Origin: Deltaproteobacteria bacterium | GTDB taxonomy: Bacteria; Myxococcota; Polyangia; Haliangiales; Haliangiaceae | DNA length: 34,929 nt | Direction of reading: 5' to 3' | Assembly: GCA_018262455.1 (NCBI GenBank) | Contig: JAGSPR010000041.1 | Span: 1 to 34,929 of the forward strand | In this document: positions 15,765 to 22,998 of the stretch, one piece after another | How positions within the stretch are numbered: the stretch's first letter is position 1 | How the letters are laid out: the number at the start of each line of letters is the position of its first letter | The notes under the pieces: model-generated | Database searches by the model: none | What the model saw: the letters and a program-made list of their open reading frames with translations, nothing else | What the model was told of the DNA's origin: nothing | Program-made: the position numbers and the translations under genes

Positions 15765-17782
15765 CCGGTTCGCGCGTGCTGATCGAGCTCGTCATCGTGC
15801 TCGGCACGGCCGCGGTGGTCACCGTCGTGTTCCAGGCACTGCGCCTGCCGGTGGTGCTGGGATACGTGCTGGCCGGTCTCCTGATCGGTCCGCACGTCCC
15901 GGTGCCGCTCGTCGCGAACGCCGGCCTGGTCCACGTCCTGTCCGAGCTCGGCGTGATCTTGCTGATGTTCTCGATCGGGCTCGAGCTCAAGCTCTCGGCG
16001 ATCGCGCGGGTCGGAGTGCCGGCCGCCCTCACCGCACTGTTCGAGGTCGGCCTCGTGATCGCGCTCGGCACCGTGGTCGCGCGGCTCGTCGGCTTCTCTC
16101 CGGGCGAGGCCATCTTCGTGGGCGCGTGCCTCGGGATCTCGAGCACCATGCTGGTCGCGAAGGCCTTCGAGGAGCTCGGCTGGAAGGGCGGCTTCACCGA
16201 GATCGTGTTCGCGATCCTGGTGTTCGAGGATCTGATCGCGATCCTGCTGCTCGCGATCCTGGCCGGTGTCGCGAGCGGAGCCGGGCTCGCCGCGCCCGAC
16301 ATCGCGATCATGATCGGCAAGCTCGCCGGCTTCCTCGCGCTGATCCTGGTCGGCGGCCTCCTGATCGTGCCCCGGTTCATCCGCTGGATCGCGACGAGAG
16401 CGCGGACCGAAACGCTCTTGATCAGCGCACTCGCTGTGTGCTTCGGGATCTCGGAGCTCGCGGCAGGTGCCGGCTACTCGGTCGCGCTCGGAGCGTTCGT
16501 CGCGGGCGTGCTGATCGCCGAGTCCGACCAAGGCCACCAGGTCTTCGGGCTCGTGAAGCCGTTCCGCGACGTGTTCGCGATGGTGTTCTTCGTCTCGGTC
16601 GGGATGACGATCGATCCCGGCGAGCTCGCGATCGAGGCGCCCCGGATCGCGGCCCTCACCGCGGTCGTGCTGATCGGCAAGCCGATCGGCGTGACGATCG
16701 GAGTGTTCCTGGCCGGCCATGGCGTGCGGCCGGCGGTGCGCGCCGGGCTCTCCCTCGCGCAGATCGGCGAGCTGTCGTTCGTGATCGCAGGCGTGGTTCC
16801 AGGCAACGCCAGCTTGCTCGCGATCGCGGTCGGCACCGCGTGCGCCACCACGATCACCTCACCGATCCTGATCCGCAGCTCCGACGCGATCTCGGCCTGG
16901 GTCGCGACGCGCCTGCCACCGCGCATCGCGACGTTCGTCAGCTTCTACGACGCCTGGATCGCTCGGCTGAAGAATCGCGAGATCACGATGTGGCGGAGGT
17001 TTCGCCGATCGATCGTGGTCCTGCTTGTCGACACCGGGGTGCTGCTCGCGATCCTCATCACCGCCTCGACCGTGGCTCCGCGCTGGCTCGCCGAGGCAGG
17101 CATCGAAGGCTGGGTAGCGACGGTGGTCCTCGTGGGCACGGCCGGTGCGCTCGCGGCGCCGTTCGGGATCTCTTCGGTCCGGCGCATCTCGGTCATCTCG
17201 CACCGGCTCGCGACCGAGGTGATCCCGATCGGCGCGCTCAACGATCTCGGTCGCGCACCGCGCGCCGCGTTGATCGTGACCTTCGAGCTGGCGATCACGC
17301 TCGCGATCACCGTCCCCTTCGTCGCGGCGATCCAGCCGTTCGTGCCGGCGAGCCCGCTCGTCGTGATCGCGATCGCGCTGGTGCTGGTCGGGGTGATGCG
17401 GCGGTCGCTCGGCGACTTCGCGGGTCACGTGCAAGCGGGCAGCGAGCTGATCCTCGAGCTGCTCTCCCAACCGGCGAAGGACGGTGCCCTGCTCGCACAG
17501 GTCGAGGCCATCCTGCCCGGCTTCGGCAACCTGACCTCGATCACGGTCCCGGCATCGTCGCAGTTCGTCGGTCGCTCGCTCGCGAAGCTCAACCTGCGCG
17601 CGCGCACGGGTGCGAGCGTGCTCGCGATCGGGCGCGGCGACCATGGCATGGCCTCGCCATCACCGACCGAACCCCTGCAAGCGGGTGACGTGCTCGCGAT
17701 CGCCGGGTCGGACGCCGCGGTCGCCGCCGTACGTGCCTTGCTCGAGCTGCCTGCACCCACATCAGAGTACCTCGGCACCTGA
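15761..17782 (+). CDS. CPA2-type cation:proton antiporter with TrkA-C domain
   Basis: This is a 673-residue membrane protein. Residues 1 to about 385 form the Na/H exchanger domain of the CPA2 family, with the signature LPVVLGYVLAGLLIGPH and later FFVSVGMTID. Residues about 400-550 hold roughly four more hydrophobic helices. The C-terminal part (about 590-665, LTSITVPASSQFVGRSL and onward) is a TrkA-C (RCK-C) domain, which binds ligands that gate K or Na transport. I do not see the Rossmann TrkA-N domain that KefB/KefC proteins carry between the two. The start overlaps the zinc-ribbon stop. The likely role is K+ or Na+ efflux in exchange for H+; the ion is not determinable here. Confidence 0.88.
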   Translation: MTGSRVLIELVIVLGTAAVVTVVFQALRLPVVLGYVLAGLLIGPHVPVPLVANAGLVHVLSELGVILLMFSIGLELKLSAIARVGVPAALTALFEVGLVIALGTVVARLVGFSPGEAIFVGACLGISSTMLVAKAFEELGWKGGFTEIVFAILVFEDLIAILLLAILAGVASGAGLAAPDIAIMIGKLAGFLALILVGGLLIVPRFIRWIATRARTETLLISALAVCFGISELAAGAGYSVALGAFVAGVLIAESDQGHQVFGLVKPFRDVFAMVFFVSVGMTIDPGELAIEAPRIAALTAVVLIGKPIGVTIGVFLAGHGVRPAVRAGLSLAQIGELSFVIAGVVPGNASLLAIAVGTACATTITSPILIRSSDAISAWVATRLPPRIATFVSFYDAWIARLKNREITMWRRFRRSIVVLLVDTGVLLAILITASTVAPRWLAEAGIEGWVATVVLVGTAGALAAPFGISSVRRISVISHRLATEVIPIGALNDLGRAPRAALIVTFELAITLAITVPFVAAIQPFVPASPLVVIAIALVLVGVMRRSLGDFAGHVQAGSELILELLSQPAKDGALLAQVEAILPGFGNLTSITVPASSQFVGRSLAKLNLRARTGASVLAIGRGDHGMASPSPTEPLQAGDVLAIAGSDAAVAAVRALLELPAPTSEYLGT

Positions 17783-17826
17783 CCATCGGGCGGTGGCAGA
17801 GGTATCGTCGGTTGCGAGGATTCCCC

Positions 17827-18723
17827 ATGGCCAAATTCGCGACAGATGAGATCGGCAAACCTGGCAAGCCGCCGAAGTCCCGCCGCTTCCCCTGGCGACT
17901 GTGGCTCTACGCGGTCGTGATCACGGCGGCCGCGGGAGCCGGCGGTTACTATGCCTGGCACTTCCGGCAAGACTCGATAGCCAAGAACGAAGTCGCCACG
18001 GCCGCGACCAAGAAGCTCGACGAGCAGTCGGGTTTGCTCGCCGACCAGACGAAGAAGGCCACCGATTACAAGGCGACGAACGACAAGCTGGCCAAGGAGA
18101 AGGAGGTGCTCGACGTCGCGCAGAAGGAGCTCGCGAAGAACCTCAACACGACCAAGGACGAGCTCACCAAGCTCAGCGCGCAGCGCGCCGAGACCGAGAA
18201 GCGCATGGCGGCGATCGAAGACATCCAGAAGCAGTTCGCGAAGATGATCGATACCGGGGCGCTCAAGGTGACCTCGCGGCGCGGCAGCCTCGTGCTCTCG
18301 CTCCCCGCCGAGGTGCTGTTTCCCTCGGGCGTCGCCGATCTCTCCGAGGACGGCAAGATCAAGGTGCTCGAGGTCGGCATCACGCTCAAGAAGTTCACCG
18401 ATCGCCGGTTCCTCGTGATCGGTCACAGCGATAACCAGCCGCTCAAGAACAGCACCTTCAAGGACAACTGGGAGCTCTCCACGGCGCGGGCGCTCACCGT
18501 GACGCGGTTCCTCGTGCAGGCCGGTATGGACCCCAGGAACCTGCTCCCCGCGGGTGCCGGCGAACACGACCCGGTCGCGCCCAACGCGTCGGTCAAGGAC
18601 CTCGCGCGCAACCGCCGGATCGAGATCGCGCTCATGCCGGCGCTCAACGAGCTGCCACCCTTGCCGGCCTCGCTCACCGAGTCCAAGCCGGCAGAGGCCA
18701 AGACCGACGTCAAGAAACCCTAG
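17827..18723 (+). CDS. OmpA-domain protein with N-terminal anchor and coiled coil
   Basis: I choose the ATG at 17827, with GAGG upstream (a TTG at 17812 is possible), giving 298 residues. A basic cytoplasmic tail is followed by a membrane helix (about 26-46), then a long charged coiled coil (about 55-140, repeated KK, TK and DEL patterns) and a C-terminal OmpA/MotB-like domain (about 150-275). That domain has VLFPSGVADLSEDG, VIGHSDNQP and a final NRRIEI, the peptidoglycan-binding signature. The topology (inner-membrane anchor, coiled coil, periplasmic OmpA domain) is typical of MotB-like or envelope-spanning tethers. A short Pro/Lys tail ends the protein. It lies 44 nt after the antiporter gene and converges with the MATE gene. 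It probably links inner membrane to cell wall. Confidence 0.85.
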   Translation: MAKFATDEIGKPGKPPKSRRFPWRLWLYAVVITAAAGAGGYYAWHFRQDSIAKNEVATAATKKLDEQSGLLADQTKKATDYKATNDKLAKEKEVLDVAQKELAKNLNTTKDELTKLSAQRAETEKRMAAIEDIQKQFAKMIDTGALKVTSRRGSLVLSLPAEVLFPSGVADLSEDGKIKVLEVGITLKKFTDRRFLVIGHSDNQPLKNSTFKDNWELSTARALTVTRFLVQAGMDPRNLLPAGAGEHDPVAPNASVKDLARNRRIEIALMPALNELPPLPASLTESKPAEAKTDVKKP

Positions 18724-18732
18724 CCCGAACGA

Positions 18733-20091
18733 TCACACGGCCGCCCCCGCCATGGCGCGCCGGGCCGCCGCCGCCGCCGGCCTCCAGCCGCCCCGGTAGA
18801 CGCGCAGCCAGTACAGGCTGGCGCCGACGACGATCTCGAGGGCCAGCCCGATCCAGCCGCCGACCGCCCCCATTCCCCAGTGGACCCCGAGCAGCCAGGT
18901 CAACGGAGGCGTGGTGAGCCACGCGGTGGCAATCCCGAGGACCGCGGCATAGCGGACATCGCTGGCCCCGCGGAGGACGCCACGCGCGATCACGTTGGCC
19001 GCGTCCGCGACGAGGAACGCCAGGCTGACATGGACGAGCGTGGTCGATCGGGCGGCCAGGGCGACGTCCCCGCCCGACATCGCGTTCGCGATCGTGCCGC
19101 CAAGGATCGCATACGCCACGAGGCAGGCCGTCGCGTAGCCCGCCCCGAGCGCGAGCGCGCGATGGGCCACCTTGGGCACGAGCGCGTCCTTGCCGGCGCC
19201 GACCGCCTGGCCCACGAGCACCGCGGCAGCCTCGGCGAGCGCGTGCGCCGGCAAGAACGACACGTTCACGAGGTGGAGGACCAGATGATGCGCGGCGCCG
19301 TCGAGCGCACTCATCCGCGCGACGAGCACGGTGAGGATGAGGAACGCCCCGACCTCCATGATGAACTGCACGCCGTTCGGGACGCCCTGCGCCCAGACCT
19401 CGCGGATCGCGCGGCCGTGCACCACGAGCTTGCGCAGCCGTGCGCGCATCGGCCAGGCAAGCACCGAGAGCTCGGTCACGTTGCCAAGGATCGTGGCGAG
19501 CGCAGCTCCGCCCACGCCCCAATCGAGCCCGAGGATGAACACGGCGTCGCACGCGATGTTGACCGCGTTGCCCGCGAGCGCGGCCCGCATCGGGTCGCGG
19601 CTGTTGCCTTCGCCGTAGCTCGCCTCGCGGAGCGCCGCGTAGAGCAGCACGAGCGGGGCGCCGAGCGAGCGGATCGCGAGGTACTGCGACGCGAACGCGC
19701 CGGCACGCGGCGATGCGGAGAGCGAGCCGATCAGCGGCGCGATCAGCTGCCCCGCGACGAGCGCGACCACGCCGAGCCCGAGCCCGAGCACCACCGCCGC
19801 GCCGACGAGCGCCGGGATCTTGTCGCGGCGACCGGCGCCGACCGCCTGCGAGACCAGCGTCTTCGCGCCGCGGAGCAGGCCGATGCCGAAGCACACGAGC
19901 GCGAACCCGATGACCGCGGCCAGGCCCACCCCTGCGAGCTCGTCGGCGCCGATCTGGGCGACGAACGCCGTCGAGGCGAGGGTCATCGTCGAGAACGACA
20001 GCATCGAGACCGTGATCGGCCACGCGAGTCGCAACAGCTCGCGCCCGGGTCTCTCGGTCCAGCTCGGATTGGAATGCACAGCAGCAGACAT
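18733..20091 (-). CDS. MATE family efflux transporter
   Basis: This is a 452-residue membrane protein with ATG at 20091. It has about twelve hydrophobic helices with the MATE pattern: N-terminal LRLAWPITVSMLSFSTMTLAST, a VSQAVGAGRRDK loop near residue 85, then the repeat of this loop in the second half as VGQAVGAGKDA. The duplicated GQAxGAG motif marks the two six-helix halves. Family members export drugs or metabolites using Na+ or H+ gradients. The end is 9 bp from the convergent OmpA-domain gene. Upstream lies a terminator that separates it from the minus-strand small genes, so it has its own promoter or depends on read-through. The substrate is unknown. Confidence 0.88.
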   Translation of the reverse strand: MSAAVHSNPSWTERPGRELLRLAWPITVSMLSFSTMTLASTAFVAQIGADELAGVGLAAVIGFALVCFGIGLLRGAKTLVSQAVGAGRRDKIPALVGAAVVLGLGLGVVALVAGQLIAPLIGSLSASPRAGAFASQYLAIRSLGAPLVLLYAALREASYGEGNSRDPMRAALAGNAVNIACDAVFILGLDWGVGGAALATILGNVTELSVLAWPMRARLRKLVVHGRAIREVWAQGVPNGVQFIMEVGAFLILTVLVARMSALDGAAHHLVLHLVNVSFLPAHALAEAAAVLVGQAVGAGKDALVPKVAHRALALGAGYATACLVAYAILGGTIANAMSGGDVALAARSTTLVHVSLAFLVADAANVIARGVLRGASDVRYAAVLGIATAWLTTPPLTWLLGVHWGMGAVGGWIGLALEIVVGASLYWLRVYRGGWRPAAAAARRAMAGAAV

Positions 20092-20138
20092 GACGGTCCT
20101 CGAAGCAGCCCGACCTGGTCGGGACGACTGAGCTCTTC

Positions 20139-20176
20139 GAGCCCGTTGGTTCGTTGCCGAAATACCAAACGGGCTC
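20139..20176 (-). promoter_or_regulatory. Alternative hairpin overlapping the terminator stem
   Basis: Bases 20139-20150 pair with 20164-20176 (GAGCCCG with CGGGCTC plus TTGGT with ACCAA, one bulged A), with a loop of about 13 nt. The right arm shares 20170-20176 with the terminator hairpin at 20170-20199, so the two stems cannot form together. On the minus strand the terminator stem is transcribed first. It lies about 50-85 nt upstream of the MATE start. Confidence 0.35.
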
Positions 20177-20199
20177 CTGGGATTCGACCCGGGAGCCCG
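20157..20199 (-). terminator. Intrinsic terminator after the 51-residue gene
   Basis: A 12-bp stem with one G-T pair joins 20170-20181 and 20188-20199 around a 6-nt loop. On the minus strand it is followed by TTTGGTATTT. It starts 25 nt after the stop codon of the small gene ending at 20224. It should stop transcription of the TonB-C-like lipoprotein operon before the MATE gene. Confidence 0.7.
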
Positions 20200-20223
20200 C
20201 GGCGGGGAGCTAGATCCGAGCGA

Positions 20224-20379
20224 CTATTCGTCGGAGCCATGCCCACCGCGGGCCACGTGATCGTCGACGAAGATCTTCGTCGATGGACACATGGTGCGGA
20301 CTGGCTGGCTCATGGAATGACTCGGGATGACGAGCTCGACTCTCGCGTAGCCGGCGACCGTCGTCAAGATCTGCGTCAC
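20224..20379 (-). CDS. Probable 51-residue protein coupled to the TonB-C-like gene
   Basis: A GTG at 20379 overlaps the TGA stop of the upstream lipoprotein gene in the GTGA arrangement also used at the batB/batC junction. The frame runs 51 codons to a TAG at 20224, and a strong terminator begins 25 nt later. About 80 percent of third positions are G or C, as expected for coding sequence here. The peptide starts VTQILTTVAGYARVELV and ends in VDDHVARGGHGSDE; it has one Cys, no membrane helix and no motif I know. A shorter version from the ATG at 20313 (29 residues) is possible. Context and coupling support a gene; the function is unknown. Confidence 0.45.
   Translation of the reverse strand: MTQILTTVAGYARVELVIPSHSMSQPVRTMCPSTKIFVDDHVARGGHGSDE
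20264..20283. repeat. Perfect 20-bp palindrome
   Basis: The sequence TCGACGAAGA followed by its exact reverse complement TCTTCGTCGA forms a 20-bp palindrome with no spacer. It lies inside the probable 51-residue gene. It could be a binding site for a dimeric protein or an incidental result of the codons. Confidence 0.6.
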
Positions 20380-20789
20380 CGGATGCGATACGCGATCGTC
20401 GTACGCCGGCAGCTCTGGACCGACGCGGGCCCGGGCAACGTCGCGAACTGCCACGACTCGGCGTCGTGCACGAGCGCGCGGTCGAAGGCCGCGAGCGACG
20501 ATCCCCGCACGAGCTCGGCCTTGGCGACGTGGCCATCCGGCGAGACGCAGAGCTCGAGCTCGGCGGTCGCGGTCTCTCCGAGCCGCGCCCGGACGAGGTG
20601 GGCCACGCGATCGACCGCCGGGACCGACAGCTCGAGCGCCGCCGGGAAGCTCGCGGGCGCGGCATCGCCGGTCGCATGGGGATCAAACTGGATCCTGCCG
20701 TGCGGCGAAGCCTCCGCCGGCATGCGGGAGCCGACCGTGGACGAAGGTGCACAGGCAGAGACGATGATGAGGGCAGCTAGCTTGGACAT
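20376..20789 (-). CDS. Small lipoprotein with a TonB C-terminal-like domain
   Basis: I choose the ATG at 20789, with AAGGAG just upstream, giving 137 residues; the frame extends further upstream to 20855 without a better start. The N-terminus is a lipoprotein signal (MSKLAALIIVSAC, Cys 13). The mature part from about residue 50 has the TonB-C/energy-transducer pattern: a helix VDRVAHLVRARL, strand TAELELCVSPDGHVAKAELVRGSS, helix AAFDRALVHDAESWQF, and final strand RTTIAYRIR. The VSPDG turn is typical. There is no TonB membrane anchor or proline-rich linker, so it is not a normal TonB energiser. Such stand-alone domains are common in Myxococcota. It is divergent from moxR and overlaps the 51-residue gene downstream. 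Confidence 0.7.
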   Translation of the reverse strand: MSKLAALIIVSACAPSSTVGSRMPAEASPHGRIQFDPHATGDAAPASFPAALELSVPAVDRVAHLVRARLGETATAELELCVSPDGHVAKAELVRGSSLAAFDRALVHDAESWQFATLPGPASVQSCRRTTIAYRIR

Positions 20790-20978
20790 GGACTCCTTGG
20801 GCAACAGCGATCCCGGCGCACCCCCGTTCGCAGCTGCGAGCTCACTCACCACCAAGCGCCGTGCCAGCGCTCGAGGCGCTCAACTCATCGAAACTCCTGT
20901 CACGCCGGGAGGACCGCGACGCCTCATGCGGCGCGAATCAAGTGTCGCAGCGCGGGAATGACCGGAGGCCTCGGCCGG

Positions 20979-21007
20979 TTGACACGCCGCCAAACGAGCG
21001 GTTTGCT
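20979..21007 (+). promoter_or_regulatory. Candidate promoter of the MoxR/Bat operon
   Basis: A perfect TTGACA (20979-20984) is followed after 17 nt by TTTGCT (21002-21007), a weak match to the -10 box (3 of 6). It would start transcription near 21014, about 8 nt before the moxR ATG at 21022. That ATG has no Shine-Dalgarno, so leaderless translation is possible. An inverted repeat CGAGC-N5-GCTCG (20995-21009) overlaps the -10 region and could be an operator. Confidence 0.35.
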
Positions 21008-21021
21008 CGCCTGCCTTCCAT

Positions 21022-22005
21022 ATGTCCGATCGCCTCACCGAAGACGTCACCAAGTTCCAGGGTCGGTTCTCCGCGCTCAAGGCCGAAGTCGGCAAGGTCC
21101 TGGTCGGCCAGGACGAGATGCTGCACCGGCTGCTCCTGGGCATGCTCGCGGGAGGCCACGTCCTCCTCGAGGGTGTGCCGGGGCTCGCGAAGACACTCGT
21201 CATCCGCACGCTCGCGGACGCGCTCGACGGCACGTTCTCGCGCATCCAGTTCACACCCGACATGCTGCCCGGTGATGTGGTCGGCACGCAGATCTACAAC
21301 CCGCGCGAGGGTTCCTACACGGTGAAGAAGGGCCCGGTGTTCGGCAACTTCATCCTCGCGGACGAGATCAACCGTGCCCCCGCGAAGGTCCAGTCGGCGC
21401 TGCTCGAGGCGATGCAGGAGAAGCAGGTGACGCTCGGCGACCAGACCTTCAAGCTCACCGAGCCGTTCCTGGTGCTCGCCACCCAGAACCCGATCGAGCA
21501 AGAGGGCACGTATCCGCTGCCCGAGGCGCAGCTCGATCGGTTCATGTTGAAGGTCAAGGTTGGCTACCCGACCAAGGACGAGGAGTTCAAGATCATCGAC
21601 CGGATGGCTGGCGCCGGCGCCGAGCCGACCGCATCCAAGGTGATGGGCACCGACGAGATCCTCGCGGCGCGCGATGTCGTTCGCCAGGTGTTCGTCGATG
21701 ACAAGGTCAAGCGATACGCGGTCGACCTCGTGGCGGCCACGCGCGACCCGCGGGCCGCCGGGCTCGCCTCGCTCGCGCCGCTGATCGATAACGGCGCCTC
21801 GGTGCGTGCCACGATCTCGCTCATCAAGGTGGCCAAGGCGCAGGCGCTGCTGTCGGGTCGCAGCTACATCTCGCCGCACGACGTCAAGACGATCGCGCAC
21901 GACGTGCTGCGCCATCGCCTGCTCGTGAGCTACGAGGCCGAGGCGCAGGGCAAGACCACCGATCATGTGATCGCCCAGATCCTCGAGAACGTCCCCGTCC
22001 CGTGA
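21022..22005 (+). CDS. MoxR family AAA+ ATPase
   Basis: This is a 327-residue cytoplasmic ATPase. It has Walker A GVPGLAKT (51-58), Walker B FILADEINRAP with Asp114 and Glu115, sensor-1 region LATQNPIEQEGTYPLPEAQLDRF and the C-terminal lid. These are textbook MoxR motifs, and the length is typical. MoxR ATPases act as chaperones that remodel or activate partner proteins with von Willebrand A domains, which are encoded next in this operon. The start has no ribosome binding site but a TTGACA-type promoter lies just upstream. The gap to the DUF58 gene is 12 nt. Identity is very secure; the client protein is unknown. Confidence 0.95.
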   Translation: MSDRLTEDVTKFQGRFSALKAEVGKVLVGQDEMLHRLLLGMLAGGHVLLEGVPGLAKTLVIRTLADALDGTFSRIQFTPDMLPGDVVGTQIYNPREGSYTVKKGPVFGNFILADEINRAPAKVQSALLEAMQEKQVTLGDQTFKLTEPFLVLATQNPIEQEGTYPLPEAQLDRFMLKVKVGYPTKDEEFKIIDRMAGAGAEPTASKVMGTDEILAARDVVRQVFVDDKVKRYAVDLVAATRDPRAAGLASLAPLIDNGASVRATISLIKVAKAQALLSGRSYISPHDVKTIAHDVLRHRLLVSYEAEAQGKTTDHVIAQILENVPVP

Positions 22006-22017
22006 AGTGAGGTTGCC

Positions 22018-22998
22018 GTGCTCCCCGCGGAGATCGCTCAAGCGGTAAAGCGCATCCAGTTCATCACCGGTCGGCAGGTGGCGGACGTGATGGCGGGTGC
22101 GTACCTGTCCGTGTTCAAGGGACGCGGCATGGAGTTCGACGAGGTGCGGCCCTACGTCCCCGGCGACGACATCCGCGCGATCGACTGGAACGTCACCGCG
22201 CGCACCGGCGAGCCTCACATCAAGCGCTTCGTCGAGGAGCGCGAGCTGACGGTGATGCTGCTGGTCGATGTCTCGGCGTCGCAGGACTTCGGCAGCGGTC
22301 GCCGCAGCAAGCTCGAGGCCGCGGTCGAGCTGTCGGCCCTGCTCGCGATGAGCGCGGTCAACAACGGTGACAAGATCGGGCTGTTGCTGTTCCACGGCGG
22401 TGCGGACCTCTACATCCCGCCGCGCAAGGGCGGCAAGCACGCGCTCCGGGTGGTCCGAGAGGTGCTCGCGCGTGGTCAAGCAATACCGGGTGGACTGTCC
22501 GCGCGCCGGACACCATTCCCGCTGCCGCGCGCGATCCGCCGGTGGTGGGCCAAGCTGCAGACCGCGACCCGCGCCGAGCCCCGGCGAGCAACCAGCATCG
22601 CGGCCGCCCTCGAGTTCTGCCGCCAGGTCCTACCGAGGCGCGCGGTGCTGTTTCTGGTGTCCGACTTCCTCGACGACGGATACCTGCAGGTCCTGCGGCA
22701 CGCGAACCGCAAGCACGACGTCGTCGCCGCGCTGATCACCGATCCCCGCGAGGCCGTGATGCCACCCGCCGGGCTCGTGACTCTCGAGGACGCCGAATCG
22801 GGAACCACGCGCCTCATCGATACCCGATCGCCGGCGTTCCGCACCGAGCTCGCGACACGCGCGACCGAACGCACCGAAGGGCTGCGCGCCCAGCTGCGCG
22901 CGACCGGGATGGACCTCATCGTGTTCGACGCATCGGGCTCGATGGTCGATCCGCTGCTGAAGTTCTTCCGCGAGCGCGAGCGGAGGCTGCACCGATGA
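22018..22998 (+). CDS. DUF58 (VWA-like) protein
   Basis: The start is GTG at 22018 with GTGAGG at a good distance. The product has 326 residues and carries the DUF58 signature GRGMEFDEVRPYVPGDD at 36-52 and DWNVTARTGEPHIKRF at 56-71. This is followed by a VWA-like metal-ion site DVSAS (Asp84, Ser86, Ser88) and, later, LVSDFLDDGYL. DUF58 proteins are encoded with MoxR and are candidate MoxR clients. No transmembrane helix is visible, so it is probably peripheral or cytoplasmic. Its stop overlaps the ATG of the next gene (ATGA at 22995-22998). Family call is very sure; function in the complex is inferred from the conserved operon. Confidence 0.93.
   Translation: MLPAEIAQAVKRIQFITGRQVADVMAGAYLSVFKGRGMEFDEVRPYVPGDDIRAIDWNVTARTGEPHIKRFVEERELTVMLLVDVSASQDFGSGRRSKLEAAVELSALLAMSAVNNGDKIGLLLFHGGADLYIPPRKGGKHALRVVREVLARGQAIPGGLSARRTPFPLPRAIRRWWAKLQTATRAEPRRATSIAAALEFCRQVLPRRAVLFLVSDFLDDGYLQVLRHANRKHDVVAALITDPREAVMPPAGLVTLEDAESGTTRLIDTRSPAFRTELATRATERTEGLRAQLRATGMDLIVFDASGSMVDPLLKFFRERERRLHR

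Noticed and set aside
20170..20199. tRNA-like T-arm sequence (GATTCGACCC and its complement)
   Set aside because: The five bases flanking the loop do not pair as a T stem, no acceptor or anticodon arm is present, and the segment is fully explained by a symmetric terminator hairpin with a T-rich tail on the minus strand.
18880..20961. Long plus-strand open frame (693 codons) across the MATE gene
   Set aside because: Antisense to the MATE and TonB-C-like genes, very rich in Arg, Glu, His and Asp, no domain; the minus-strand frames have clear membrane helices and signals.
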